Shown here piece after piece: positions 8,469 through 16,677 of a stretch of DNA of 64,000 bases. A program made the position numbers and the translations under genes. This stretch comes from an uncultured Bacteroidota bacterium (GTDB taxonomy: Bacteria; Bacteroidota; Bacteroidia; Bacteroidales; F082), in assembly GCA_913009685.1 (NCBI GenBank), contig CAJVXP010000007.1, positions 1 through 64,000 on the forward strand, in the 5' to 3' direction. Position 1 is the first letter of the stretch. Each line of letters begins with the position of its first letter. The notes beneath the pieces are model-generated. The model was not told where the DNA came from and did no database searches. It saw only the letters and a program-made list of their open reading frames with translations.

Positions 8469-10148
8469 ATGAAAAAATTTACTGTCTCTTTTTTCAGTTT
8501 GCTGTTGGTTGTTAATCTTGCATTTGCAGGAGGTTTGGTAACCAATACCAATCAAAGTACAGCATGGTCGCGTATGTTGGTACGCGATGCATCAACAAGT
8601 ATTGATGCTGTGTATTACAATCCTGCCGGTCTTACAAAGCTCGCGGATGGTTTGTACATTTCCCTGAGTAATCAGTCAATTTTCCAAACGCAGACAATTG
8701 ACAACAGTTTCAAGTATCTTAATCATTCTACTTTTACAGGAACGGTAAGTGCACCAATGTTCCCCAGCCTCTATGTTGCTTACAAGATGAATCGCTGGGC
8801 ATTTTCGTTGGGTTTTAACATTGTCGGCGGCGGTGGTAGTGCCGATTTTTCCAAGGGCATCCCAATGGCTGAAATGCCCATTTCCTCTCTTGTGGGCGCA
8901 TTTTCCGGTCTCGGTGTTACCGGTTATTCCGTTGACATGGCTATTAAAGGCACTTCTATTTATTTTGGTCTCCAGATGGGTGTCAGCTATGCTATTTCTG
9001 ATCACGTTTCTGTTTTTGCAGGTGTCCGTTATGTTATGGCAAGAAATTCCTACAAAGGACACATCAGAGATATTAAGTTAAATACAGCCGCCGGCTCAGT
9101 TCGTGCCGATACCTTTATGAAGGGTGTTGGTGATCAGTTAACCGCCGGTGCCACTCAGGCTTCGGGGGCTTCACAGTTGTATAAAGGTGCCGGAGATGGT
9201 ATCAATCCTTTGCTCGACGCCGGTTTGGGTGGAGCAACCATTTCACAGGCTCTGGCAGCCGGAGCTATTACACAAGATCAGGCTACTGCCATGACCTCTA
9301 GTTTGTTAGGTTTAGGTCTTACCCAGGCTCAGGTTGATGCCATGAACTTTAATACAATTCAGACAACTTATTATGGCGCTTCAACAAAGTATGCCACCAT
9401 GGCCGATCAGTTCATTGTACAGGCAACACAAATGTATGGCGGCGCTAAACTGATGGGAGACCAGGATATAGATGTCAGCCAGTCCGGGAACGGTTATACT
9501 CCTATCCTTGGTGTTAACCTCTCTTTTATGGATGATAACCTGAACTTCGGTATTAAATATGAGTTTAAAACCAAAATGACCCTGACCAATACCACCCCTG
9601 CCGGTAAAGGTTTTGTGATTGGAATGAATGCTGATGGATCACCCATTGAAATGTATCCTAATGGTGGAAAAGTAAATGCTGATATGCCGGCAATGCTCTC
9701 CGTTGGCGCCAAAATTAATGTGAGCAAAATGATTTCTCTGCAGGCAGGCTATCACACCTACTGGGATTCTAAAACCGGTTGGAAAAATGTAAACGCAAAT
9801 ATCAAAAAGAACTCTCAGGAATTCGCTCTTGGCGCAGAATTTAATGTTTCCAAAAGTCTTCTGCTGAGCCTCGGTTATCTTCATACTACAACCGGTGTAA
9901 ATCCTTCCTACCAAAGTGATTTAAGCTACAGTCTTAATACAAATACTGTTGGCGCCGGTGGTGCATGGAAATTAAGCGATGCTGTTACCCTTCAGTTTGG
10001 CGGGTATATTGTGAAATATCAAAGTCAGACTATTCCGGGATCTTATGATGTGGCCGGAACCGCAGTGCCTTATACTACTAAATATGCGAAGAAAACCTGG
10101 GCTGTGTCTGTAGGTCTTGATTTTGCTATTGGTAAAAAGAAAAAATAA
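8469..10148 (+). CDS. OmpP1/FadL-family outer-membrane protein
   Basis: A 559-residue beta-barrel predicted to move hydrophobic compounds across the outer membrane. A signal peptide (MKKFTVSFFSLLLVVNLAFA) is followed by the family's N-terminal plug segment with STAWSRMLVRDAST and DAVYYNPAGLTKL. The C-terminal half alternates like barrel strands. Residues about 205-330 form an unusual Ala/Gly/Gln/Thr-rich insertion with repeated LTQAQVDAM / ITQDQATAM segments, not typical of FadL. The gene stands alone and ends at a terminator (10171-10204). The substrate cannot be told from sequence. Confidence 0.87.
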   Translation: MKKFTVSFFSLLLVVNLAFAGGLVTNTNQSTAWSRMLVRDASTSIDAVYYNPAGLTKLADGLYISLSNQSIFQTQTIDNSFKYLNHSTFTGTVSAPMFPSLYVAYKMNRWAFSLGFNIVGGGGSADFSKGIPMAEMPISSLVGAFSGLGVTGYSVDMAIKGTSIYFGLQMGVSYAISDHVSVFAGVRYVMARNSYKGHIRDIKLNTAAGSVRADTFMKGVGDQLTAGATQASGASQLYKGAGDGINPLLDAGLGGATISQALAAGAITQDQATAMTSSLLGLGLTQAQVDAMNFNTIQTTYYGASTKYATMADQFIVQATQMYGGAKLMGDQDIDVSQSGNGYTPILGVNLSFMDDNLNFGIKYEFKTKMTLTNTTPAGKGFVIGMNADGSPIEMYPNGGKVNADMPAMLSVGAKINVSKMISLQAGYHTYWDSKTGWKNVNANIKKNSQEFALGAEFNVSKSLLLSLGYLHTTTGVNPSYQSDLSYSLNTNTVGAGGAWKLSDAVTLQFGGYIVKYQSQTIPGSYDVAGTAVPYTTKYAKKTWAVSVGLDFAIGKKKK

Positions 10149-10170
10149 TCAGATTATTCTTTTAAGTGAG

Positions 10171-10204
10171 AAAAGCCACGGAGCACAGGTTTCGTGGCTT
10201 TTTT
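10171..10204 (+). terminator. terminator after the OmpP1-like gene
   Basis: AAGCCACG (10173-10180) pairs with CGTGGCTT (10193-10200) over a 12-nt loop, followed by T4. It lies 25 nt after the stop codon. Confidence 0.75.
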
Positions 10205-10229
10205 GCTTGTTTCGAAAAAGGGAAATATA

Positions 10230-10922
10230 ATGAACACAAGATATCCGGGACTGTTAACTTTTATTTTACTCATTTGGCTGACACCGCTCTGGGGACAAAC
10301 CATTAAAGTGCCAAATTTTGCTGTGGCTACCCATCCTTTTCTTGTTAATGAGGTGAGTTACCGGGAAAATGGTTTTATGATTGAACTGACCATCGAAAAT
10401 CAGGCTCCTTCCGGTTACTTTTGTGCCAGCAAGCACATTTATCTTCAAAATATTCAAACTAAAAAAAAGATTTATCTCCTGCGGTCGGAGGGAATCCCTG
10501 TTTGCCCTGATGTTTACCGGTTTAAATGGAAAGGTGAAAAACTTACTTTTAAACTGTTCTTTCCAAAGCCCGACAAAAAGATTCGCTATGTGGATGTGAT
10601 TGAAAATTGTAATGACCACTGTTTTTCCATTTTTGGTCTGATTCTCGACCCGGAGATGAACAAGGCCATCAACCAAGGATATGATGCTTTTGATAACGGC
10701 GATTTTCAGAAAGCCTACGAAGATTTTAAAAAGGCTATTGATAAAAATCCTGCTTATCCTTATGGCTTTTTATACGCCAATATCATAAAAGTATTGGCAC
10801 AGCAAAAAAATTATACGGAGGCTAAAGTCTGGTATAAAAAATTGCAACAAAAAGATTTTATGGATGAGAAAGCCATACTGGAACAAATCTCGAAGGAAGA
10901 TTATTTTGACAAACTAAAGTAA
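10230..10922 (+). CDS. secreted TPR-containing protein of unknown function
   Basis: A 230-residue protein with a signal peptide (MNTRYPGLLTFILL...LWGQ). The N-terminal half looks like a small beta domain (ENGFMIELTIENQAPSGYF; paired cysteines around 67 and 93). Residues about 148-210 hold TPR-like helices (GYDAFDNGDFQKAYEDFKKAI). I do not recognise a named family. The start at 10230 is preferred over 10194, which would lie inside the previous gene's terminator. The stop codon TAA (10920-10922) overlaps the first bases of a repeat element, so the present C-terminus may result from that insertion. Confidence 0.75.
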   Translation: MNTRYPGLLTFILLIWLTPLWGQTIKVPNFAVATHPFLVNEVSYRENGFMIELTIENQAPSGYFCASKHIYLQNIQTKKKIYLLRSEGIPVCPDVYRFKWKGEKLTFKLFFPKPDKKIRYVDVIENCNDHCFSIFGLILDPEMNKAINQGYDAFDNGDFQKAYEDFKKAIDKNPAYPYGFLYANIIKVLAQQKNYTEAKVWYKKLQQKDFMDEKAILEQISKEDYFDKLK

Positions 10923-11351
10923 GGGGACTTCTAATAATTACTTCGCATCAAGATTTTCAGAGTTTTTTATAGACGATGAAAATTTTTGATGTACTATCGG
11001 GATAATGCAAGAAAATTTGAAGAAGTATATGAAAAACTCTGGAAACCCCATGGGAACAAATGTGATAAACAATCTGACAGCGTTAAAATTTTTATCAATA
11101 GCTACGGCTATTCAGAAAAATTTATGCCTTGCATGTTATACCAACAATGATCCTGAATTGGCGATATCAATTGTTCCTTTTTACCTTTCTTATTGTTAGA
11201 AAATCTTTCAATAGCTTAGGCTATTCAAAGATTTCCTGCCGCAATAAAGATAAAAATAATTCAATTTATTTATCGGCAATTTAGAATCATAATTGGTATT
11301 GTTCATCTCATTTGTTTCTTGAAAGAAAGGAATTATTAGAAGTCCCCTTAA
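10920..11351. mobile_element. MITE-like element, family A, long copy
   Basis: 432 bp bounded by inverted ends AAGGGGACTTCTAATAATT and its complement. It matches the 265-bp copy at 28726-28990 (in reverse orientation) over its whole length except for an extra ~168 bp (11109-11277) bordered by GGC. The extra part holds a strong hairpin: 14-nt arms at 11202-11215 and 11220-11233 with loop TTAG. It encodes no transposase. It lies between convergent genes and its first bases supply the TAA stop of the TPR gene. Confidence 0.85.
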
Positions 11352-11372
11352 AATTAAGAGCCTTAAAGCATT

Positions 11373-12476
11373 TTATTTCTCCTTTGGTTTTCCGTTCAGT
11401 ATCTCCATTTGGTGGTTGATAGATTCCTGGTGGATAGCTTTGAAAGTGCGGTTGATAAACTCGCGGCTCAGCCCTTTTTTGGCTCCTTTTTCAATACTTT
11501 TGTAAATAATGTCTTCCCATCGTTTGTTTTGTAAAATACTGATATTGTTTCGTTTCTTGTACTCACCGATGGTTTCCACCACCTGCATGCGCTGTTCAAT
11601 CAGTTCCAGAAACTGATCGTCAAGCCAGTCGATTTTCCCGCGCAGCTCTTCCAGTACATTCAGCTGTCGTTCGTCTTGGGGCCGGGGACTACGTAAAACC
11701 AGTTTATCAAGCAAAATTCCCAGCTCTGCCGGAGTAATTTGCTGTTTGGCATCACTCAGCGCCACTTTAGGGTTGATGTGCGATTCAATCATCAAACCAT
11801 CAAAATTCAAATCCATGGCTTTTTGGGAAATATCCAAAAGTAAAGCGGCATCGCCACCGATATGGCTGGGATCATTCAGCATGGGGATTTCCGGCAGGCG
11901 GCTTTTCATCTCAATGGGAATCTGCCACTGGGGCAGGTTGCGATAGGTCGTTTTTTCGTAAGTTGAAAATCCGCGATGTATCAGTCCGATTTTCCGGATG
12001 CCGGCCTGGTAAATACGCTCGATGGCACCTACCCAAAGTTCCAGGTCGGGGTTCACCGGGTTTTTGATAAGGACGCCCACATCTGCGCCTTCCAGCGCAT
12101 TGGCAATCTCCTGCACGGCAAAAGGATTAGCCGTGGTACGGGCGCCGAGCCACAAAACGTCTACACCGAATTTCAGGGCTTCGTAAACATGCGTGGCATT
12201 GGCTACTTCAATAGTCAACGGCAGGCCGGTTTCTTTTTTCGCTTTTTTCAGCCAGGATAAACCTTTTGACCCGACTCCTTCAAAGCTGTTGGGACGTGTC
12301 CGTGGTTTCCAGATACCGGCACGCAGCATGTCCGTTCTGCCGGCCTTTTTTAGTCCGAGTGCTGTTTCCATAACTTGTTTTTCCGATTCGGCGCTACACG
12401 GTCCGGCTACCACAAAAGGCCGCCCGTTGTATTCTTCCCATTCAGATAAAGGTTTGATTTGCAAATTCTTTGGCAT
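11373..12476 (-). CDS. bifunctional DAHP synthase / chorismate mutase
   Basis: 367 residues. Residues 1 to about 265 are a type I DAHP synthase of the KDO8P-like class (FVVAGPCSAES, RAGIWKPRTRPNSFEG, GLIHRGFST, ESHINPKVALSDAKQQ), which joins PEP and erythrose-4-phosphate. Residues about 270-367 are an AroQ-type chorismate mutase helix bundle (LRGKIDWLDDQFLELIEQRM...EYKKRNN). This fusion is common in Bacteroidota. It is the last gene of the minus-strand Phe/Tyr operon, 12 bp after tyrA, linking entry into the shikimate route with prephenate formation. Probably controlled by the attenuator upstream of pheA. Confidence 0.94.
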   Translation of the reverse strand: MPKNLQIKPLSEWEEYNGRPFVVAGPCSAESEKQVMETALGLKKAGRTDMLRAGIWKPRTRPNSFEGVGSKGLSWLKKAKKETGLPLTIEVANATHVYEALKFGVDVLWLGARTTANPFAVQEIANALEGADVGVLIKNPVNPDLELWVGAIERIYQAGIRKIGLIHRGFSTYEKTTYRNLPQWQIPIEMKSRLPEIPMLNDPSHIGGDAALLLDISQKAMDLNFDGLMIESHINPKVALSDAKQQITPAELGILLDKLVLRSPRPQDERQLNVLEELRGKIDWLDDQFLELIEQRMQVVETIGEYKKRNNISILQNKRWEDIIYKSIEKGAKKGLSREFINRTFKAIHQESINHQMEILNGKPKEK

Positions 12477-12488
12477 GATATAACAGTT

Positions 12489-13334
12489 TTAAAGTATTTT
12501 TTGAATTTTATTGGATTCGTGAATCAGGGTTGCCAGTTGTTGATGGTCTTTTTTATCAATAGCCTCCCGGAAGCATTGTAATTTTTCAATGTAAGTGTTC
12601 AATACCTCCAGCACATAATCTGAATTCTGTTCAAAAACCGGTACCCACATTTCCGCCGAACTTTTTGCCAGCCGTACCGTGGAAGCGAAACCTCCGCTGG
12701 CGAGGTCGAGGATGCGTTTTTCATCTTTTTCCTTTTCCAGCACCGCCAGCGACAAGGCAAAAGCGGAAATGTGCGAAATATGCGACACATAAGCAGCGCT
12801 CACATCATGTTCATGCGGCTGCATGAAGATGACTTTCATGTGCAGGGTTTTGTACATTTGTTTTACCAGCGTCAGTGCTTGCGGTGCACTGTGCTCCTCG
12901 TCACAAATAATAGCCGTTTTGTAGTCGAACAACCTGCTCATGGCTGCCATTGGTCCCGAAAATTCCGTTCCTGCCATAGGATGTGAAGCCACATACTGAG
13001 CCCGGTTGGGATGACTTTGAATCTTTTGAAGAATCCCGGCTTTGGTGGAGCCCACATCGGTAATTACTTTTTCCGTGCCCTCGCAAAGTGTTAATATCTC
13101 CGGCAACAGCCTTTTAGTTACATCAATGGGAGTGGCAATGATAATCAAATCGGATTGAGATACAGCTTCTTTCAAGTCCGTGGTTTCATCCACCAACCTG
13201 CTGAGTTTGGCAATGTTTGCATGCTGCGGATTGATGTCCACGCCGACAACCTTTTGGGCAAACTCACGTTTTTTCAAATCCAGTGCCATGGAGCCGCCAA
13301 TGAGCCCGATGCCTACAATACAAACGTTTATCAT
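12489..13334 (-). CDS. tyrA: prephenate dehydrogenase
   Basis: Oxidative decarboxylation of prephenate to 4-hydroxyphenylpyruvate for tyrosine. 281 residues: Rossmann domain GIGLIGGSMALDL at 8-20, TDVGSTK, the catalytic region SHPMAGTEFSGP, and a helical dimerisation domain (SHISAFALSLAV, LASGGFASTVRLAKSS). The frame continues upstream to 13544, but MINVCIVGIG is the family N-terminus and its ATG overlaps the aminotransferase stop by 4 bp (ATGA), a sign of translational coupling. No ACT domain is present at the C-terminus. Confidence 0.94.
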   Translation of the reverse strand: MINVCIVGIGLIGGSMALDLKKREFAQKVVGVDINPQHANIAKLSRLVDETTDLKEAVSQSDLIIIATPIDVTKRLLPEILTLCEGTEKVITDVGSTKAGILQKIQSHPNRAQYVASHPMAGTEFSGPMAAMSRLFDYKTAIICDEEHSAPQALTLVKQMYKTLHMKVIFMQPHEHDVSAAYVSHISHISAFALSLAVLEKEKDEKRILDLASGGFASTVRLAKSSAEMWVPVFEQNSDYVLEVLNTYIEKLQCFREAIDKKDHQQLATLIHESNKIQKIL

Positions 13335-14515
13335 GAAAATATCTCCTGTTTGATGATTGATTTCTTTTTTATTCGTGAGGCTGCTTCCTGCAAACGGCTT
13401 TTTTCGGTGCAGAGCGAAAGACGAACGTAACGTGTTCCGCCCGAACCGAAAATAAACCCCGGACTTAGAAACACCTGATTCTTTTCCAGAATACTGTCCG
13501 AAAATTGCTCCGAACCCTGGCTTTCTCCGGGAATTTTTGCCCACACAAACATGCCCGTCTGGTTTTTATCGTAAGTGCATTGCAATGCATTTAGAATTTC
13601 AAAAGCAACATTTCTTCTCTCCCTGTAAATTTCATTCAGCTGCCGATACCAATTCCCCGGCTGCTGCAAAGCTTTCACTGCTGCCAGTTGCAACGGCTTA
13701 AACATCCCCGAATCCATGTTGCTTTTCACCTGCAAAACGGCGCTGACATATTCGGAATGACCGGCCAGCATACCCATCCGCCAGCCCGCCATGTTGTGCG
13801 ATTTGCTCAACGAATTCAGCTCCAGCGCAATCTCTTTCGCTCCCGGAATGCTCAACAAACTCAGTTGCTCTTCATTTAAAATGAAACTATACGGATTATC
13901 GTTGACAATCAAAATGTTATGACGAAGGCCAAAGGCTGTAAGCGCTGTAAAAAGTTCTGCGGAAGCCCGGGTACCGGTGGGCATGTTGGGATAATTGACC
14001 CACATGATCTTCACGCCGGACAAATCGGTTTTTTCCAGGGCATCCAAATCGGGATACCATAGGTTCGCTTCCGTTAAATCAAAATAACGAATACGTGCTC
14101 CCAGTAATCGTGCCACAGCCGAATAAGCCGGATAGCCCGGGTTGGGAATCAATACTTCGTCACCAGGATTGAGAAAAGCCATGGAAACATGCATAATTCC
14201 CTCTTTGGAACCCATCAGCGGGAGAATTTCATTTTCGGGATTCAGCTGAACGCCGAAAAATTCCCGGTACCAGTTAGCGTAAGCTTCCCGCAGTGCCGGA
14301 ATGCCGGAATAGCTTTGGTAAGCATGATTCTCCGGTTTGCGGCTTTCGCACACCACAGTTTCAATAACCTCTTCTGCCGGTGCCATATCCGGACTGCCAA
14401 TACCGAGATTTATCACGTCGATTCCCTGCTGACGTAATGCAGCGATTTCTTTGAGTTTACGCGAAAAATAGTATTCGCTGACAACTTCCAGTCGGTGTGC
14501 CGTTTTAATTTTCAT
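13331..14515 (-). CDS. class I/II aminotransferase (probable aromatic aminotransferase)
   Basis: PLP enzyme of 394 residues with fold-type I motifs: INLGIGSPD (substrate end), NYPNMPTG, VNDNPYS (D206/Y209 contact the cofactor) and SLSKSHNMAGWRMG with Schiff-base K238. It resembles LL-diaminopimelate and aspartate aminotransferases, but its place between pheA and tyrA suggests it transaminates phenylpyruvate and 4-hydroxyphenylpyruvate. The ATG at 14515 has an AAGGAGG site, strong for this genome, and the gene overlaps the pheA end by 11 bp. An upstream ATG at 14536 lies before that site. Confidence 0.9.
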   Translation of the reverse strand: MKIKTAHRLEVVSEYYFSRKLKEIAALRQQGIDVINLGIGSPDMAPAEEVIETVVCESRKPENHAYQSYSGIPALREAYANWYREFFGVQLNPENEILPLMGSKEGIMHVSMAFLNPGDEVLIPNPGYPAYSAVARLLGARIRYFDLTEANLWYPDLDALEKTDLSGVKIMWVNYPNMPTGTRASAELFTALTAFGLRHNILIVNDNPYSFILNEEQLSLLSIPGAKEIALELNSLSKSHNMAGWRMGMLAGHSEYVSAVLQVKSNMDSGMFKPLQLAAVKALQQPGNWYRQLNEIYRERRNVAFEILNALQCTYDKNQTGMFVWAKIPGESQGSEQFSDSILEKNQVFLSPGFIFGSGGTRYVRLSLCTEKSRLQEAASRIKKKSIIKQEIFS

Positions 14516-15356
14516 GAACTTTCCCTCCTTTCTCATACTCTCCCAAAATAGTTAATTCGCTGAGCAACGGCCTAATGGCATCCAGCGACTGGCGATATTT
14601 TTCGTAGCCGGAAAAATCAACATCCACATAAAAAAGATATTCCCACTCCTGTCCGACAATGGGTAACGACTGTATTTTGGTAATGTTGATTTTGTAAAAC
14701 GACAATACGGAAAGCACATCCGAAAGCCGGCCCTGCTGATGCGGCAAAACAAAACAGAGCGACGCTTTGTTGATTTGCTGTCCGTTTAAGTGACTTTGGT
14801 AATTTTCTTCGTGCGAAACAATCAGAAAACGAGTGTAATTCATTTTATTGGTTTCGATATTTTCAGCCAGTATGTCGAGGTTGTACAGCTTTGCAGCCAG
14901 CCGGCTGGCGATGGCAGCTACCCCTTTCATGTTTCCTTCGCTAATCCATTTTGCGCTCAGCGCGGTATCTTCCGAATCGACCAGCTGAACACCTTTTCTG
15001 CGCATGGGCGTTAGAAACTCGCGGCATTGCTGCAAAGCCATTGGATGTGAATAGACTTTTTTGATGTCGTCCGGTGTTTGATCGGGAAGCGCCAGCAGGT
15101 GTTGTTTTATACGCAAATACACCTCACCGAGGATGCGTAACCCCGACTCACGCAATAGCGTATAGTTGGGCAGAATACTTCCAACTATGGAGTTTTCGAT
15201 AGCCACCATGCCGTAATCGGCCTCTTGAAACCGCAAAGCATCAAATAGTTCGTTAAAAGATGCACACGGAACCGTTTCATATGCTTCCCCTTTAAAATAT
15301 TTCCGAATGGCTATTTCGTGAAAAGCTCCTCGTACACCCTGCATGGCTATTTTCAT
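14505..15356 (-). CDS. pheA: prephenate dehydratase
   Basis: Converts prephenate to phenylpyruvate. 283 residues: periplasmic-binding-like catalytic part (MQGVRGAFHE, VAIENSIVGS, YSHPMALQQC) with the catalytic NYTRF at 173-177, then an ACT domain at about 198-275 for feedback by phenylalanine. The usual ESRP in the ACT domain reads QSLP here. First structural gene of the four-gene operon; its ATG lies about 20 nt after the attenuator terminator at 15375-15408. Confidence 0.95.
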   Translation of the reverse strand: MKIAMQGVRGAFHEIAIRKYFKGEAYETVPCASFNELFDALRFQEADYGMVAIENSIVGSILPNYTLLRESGLRILGEVYLRIKQHLLALPDQTPDDIKKVYSHPMALQQCREFLTPMRRKGVQLVDSEDTALSAKWISEGNMKGVAAIASRLAAKLYNLDILAENIETNKMNYTRFLIVSHEENYQSHLNGQQINKASLCFVLPHQQGRLSDVLSVLSFYKINITKIQSLPIVGQEWEYLFYVDVDFSGYEKYRQSLDAIRPLLSELTILGEYEKGGKVHEN

Positions 15357-15374
15357 ATTCCTTTTATTTTATTC

Positions 15375-15408
15375 AAAAAAAAAAGTCCCGAACAACATTC
15401 GGGACTTT
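15375..15408 (-). terminator. attenuator terminator upstream of pheA
   Basis: Read on the minus strand, AAGTCCCGAA (15407-15398) pairs with TTCGGGACTT (15392-15383) around loop TGTTG and is followed by an uninterrupted T-run. It sits between the leader peptide ORF and pheA, so it must be read through for the operon to be expressed. Confidence 0.92.
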
Positions 15409-15457
15409 TTATGATATTGTTTAATTATTTTATTGACGTCAAACCATATACAGCCCC
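15401..15457 (-). promoter_or_regulatory. predicted antiterminator pairing of the pheA leader
   Basis: On the minus-strand RNA, GGGGCUGUAUAUGGU (15457-15443) can pair with AUAUCAUAAAAAGUCCC (15417-15401), about 13 of 15 positions including G-U. The second partner contains the first arm of the terminator, so the two structures exclude each other. The first partner is also the 3' arm of a long hairpin formed by the Phe/Tyr codon region. Confidence 0.65.
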
Positions 15458-15519
15458 TTAATACTTTTAAAATAAAAGTAATAAAAGCTGTAAAAAAAGA
15501 TGTTTGACCTGTTAAGCAT
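15439..15519 (-). CDS. Phe/Tyr leader peptide of the pheA operon
   Basis: A 26-codon ORF whose residues 8-17 read FFYSFYYFYF: nine of ten are Phe or Tyr (five Phe, four Tyr), with another Tyr at 24. It starts 24 nt after a TTTG-N18-TACTTTTG promoter and ends 31 nt before the terminator's first arm. The operon it precedes makes both phenylalanine and tyrosine. By the known logic of amino-acid attenuators, ribosomes stalled at these codons for lack of charged tRNA-Phe or tRNA-Tyr would free the antiterminator strand. Too short for usual gene callers. Confidence 0.85.
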   Translation of the reverse strand: MLNRSNIFFYSFYYFYFKSIKGLYMV

Positions 15520-15543
15520 TCTTTTTGATTTGTTTTAATACGG

Positions 15544-15573
15544 CAAAAGTAGATAAATATTTTTTATATCAAA
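15544..15573 (-). promoter_or_regulatory. promoter of the pheA operon
   Basis: On the minus strand TTTG (15573-15570), an 18-bp spacer, then TACTTTTG (15551-15544). This fits the Bacteroidota -33/-7 consensus well and lies just before the leader peptide. Confidence 0.75.
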
Positions 15574-15629
15574 ATATAAGCCGTGTTTTTTTAAAATTTA
15601 TCAAAGTATTCCGGATGATTCCTCCTGTG

Positions 15630-16253
15630 TTATGGAATAAAATTCCATCCGGGAACCTTATAAGCTTTGTTTTTTAATGCTTTATTTATGACTATGTATG
15701 ATTTTATGCTTCCTTTATAATAGCCGGTAACGGTTTTTCCGCCATAAGTTTTACAATCGAAAGTTATCTCATAATCGTTTCCGCTCTTTTTTACCGAAAA
15801 GGTTCCGGCATTCATTTCAACCTCTGTGCCTACTTCAGTTGCAGAGTTATAATCAAAAACAGCATCTGAATATTGAAATGTTCCCGGATTTTCCAAGGAT
15901 AATGAATCAAATACATATTGACCTTCATCCAGTTTGTCCTGACTGGCAGAAAAAGCTTCAAATACAATTCCGGATCCGGTTCCGGATATGGAATCAACAA
16001 TTCCACCAACTTCATGGAGTGTAAATCCTGATGAAATAAGTAAAAGGCTTATAGGGTATCCCTGAACCGTGCCGGTAAGATGTGCCTGCTTTGTTCCGAA
16101 ATCGCCGGAGAAAATGCCTCCACTGGATAGGTCATATTCTTTGTTGTCATATTTTATGTAATTCTTTGTTGAATTATCAGCTTTTTTGGTGCAACCCATA
16201 AACAGAATACTCAGAAAGAATAAGCCGAAAGTAATTTTTAATAGATTTTTCAT
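15630..16253 (-). CDS. lipoprotein of unknown function
   Basis: 207 residues with a lipoprotein signal peptide ending LFMGC (lipobox, Cys at 21). The mature part is rich in Gly, Ser, Thr and aromatic residues with alternating strand-like segments (AHLTGTVQGYPISLLLI; GNDYEITFDCKTYGGKTVTGYYKGSI), suggesting a small all-beta domain on the outer side of a membrane. I do not recognise the family. It stands alone between dsbD and the pheA leader. Confidence 0.75.
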   Translation of the reverse strand: MKNLLKITFGLFFLSILFMGCTKKADNSTKNYIKYDNKEYDLSSGGIFSGDFGTKQAHLTGTVQGYPISLLLISSGFTLHEVGGIVDSISGTGSGIVFEAFSASQDKLDEGQYVFDSLSLENPGTFQYSDAVFDYNSATEVGTEVEMNAGTFSVKKSGNDYEITFDCKTYGGKTVTGYYKGSIKSYIVINKALKNKAYKVPGWNFIP

Positions 16254-16677
16254 TTTTGGTAATTTAAGGTTTGATCAATAATTTGTCAGATGGTTGAAAA
16301 TGTTTGCTTCTTTTTTTTTGTGAGAAGCAAAAAATTACAGTGTTTGTTTTCGCGGTTGCATCGGCGTGTTACACCTCTGTCAAAACTGATAGCCGGCTAA
16401 CAAATCTGTAATTATATTTCTTTTTAATAATGTTAGGCCCCCTTTCTTTGTAAAAAACAGGTTAGAAATTATTTTTCGATAAGACAAAAGTCATATTCTT
16501 ACGTCAAAGATAAGAAAAATAAGTGTAAAGGTTTCTTCTCCAAAAAAGTATGTGTCCGGTAAAACATTGGAGCATGTGGAACCAGCTTGCCGGGGTGGAA
16601 GATTCAGGGTGCAAAAATATCAGCCGGGAAAGTTTTGGGCGATTTCGGTGCGGGATTTGTAAATGGCTTTTGTTCGC
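16254..16677. other. 424-bp intergenic region between lipoprotein gene and dsbD end
   Basis: No ORF with coding signs. On the minus strand TATCTTTG (16512-16505) matches the -7 consensus but lies about 250 nt before the lipoprotein ATG, so a long 5' leader or an unrelated transcript is possible. No repeat element is recognised. Confidence 0.4.

Noticed and set aside
11005-11199. 64-residue ORF inside the long family-A element, partly kept in the short copy
   Set aside because: The two copies share the frame for about 36 codons, but that follows from overall identity; base changes are not biased to silent positions, the frame ends early in the short copy, and the segment is dominated by hairpins.
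12489-13544. 70-codon N-terminal extension of tyrA
   Set aside because: It lies wholly within the aminotransferase gene in another frame, and MINVCIVGIG is the normal family start with ATGA coupling.
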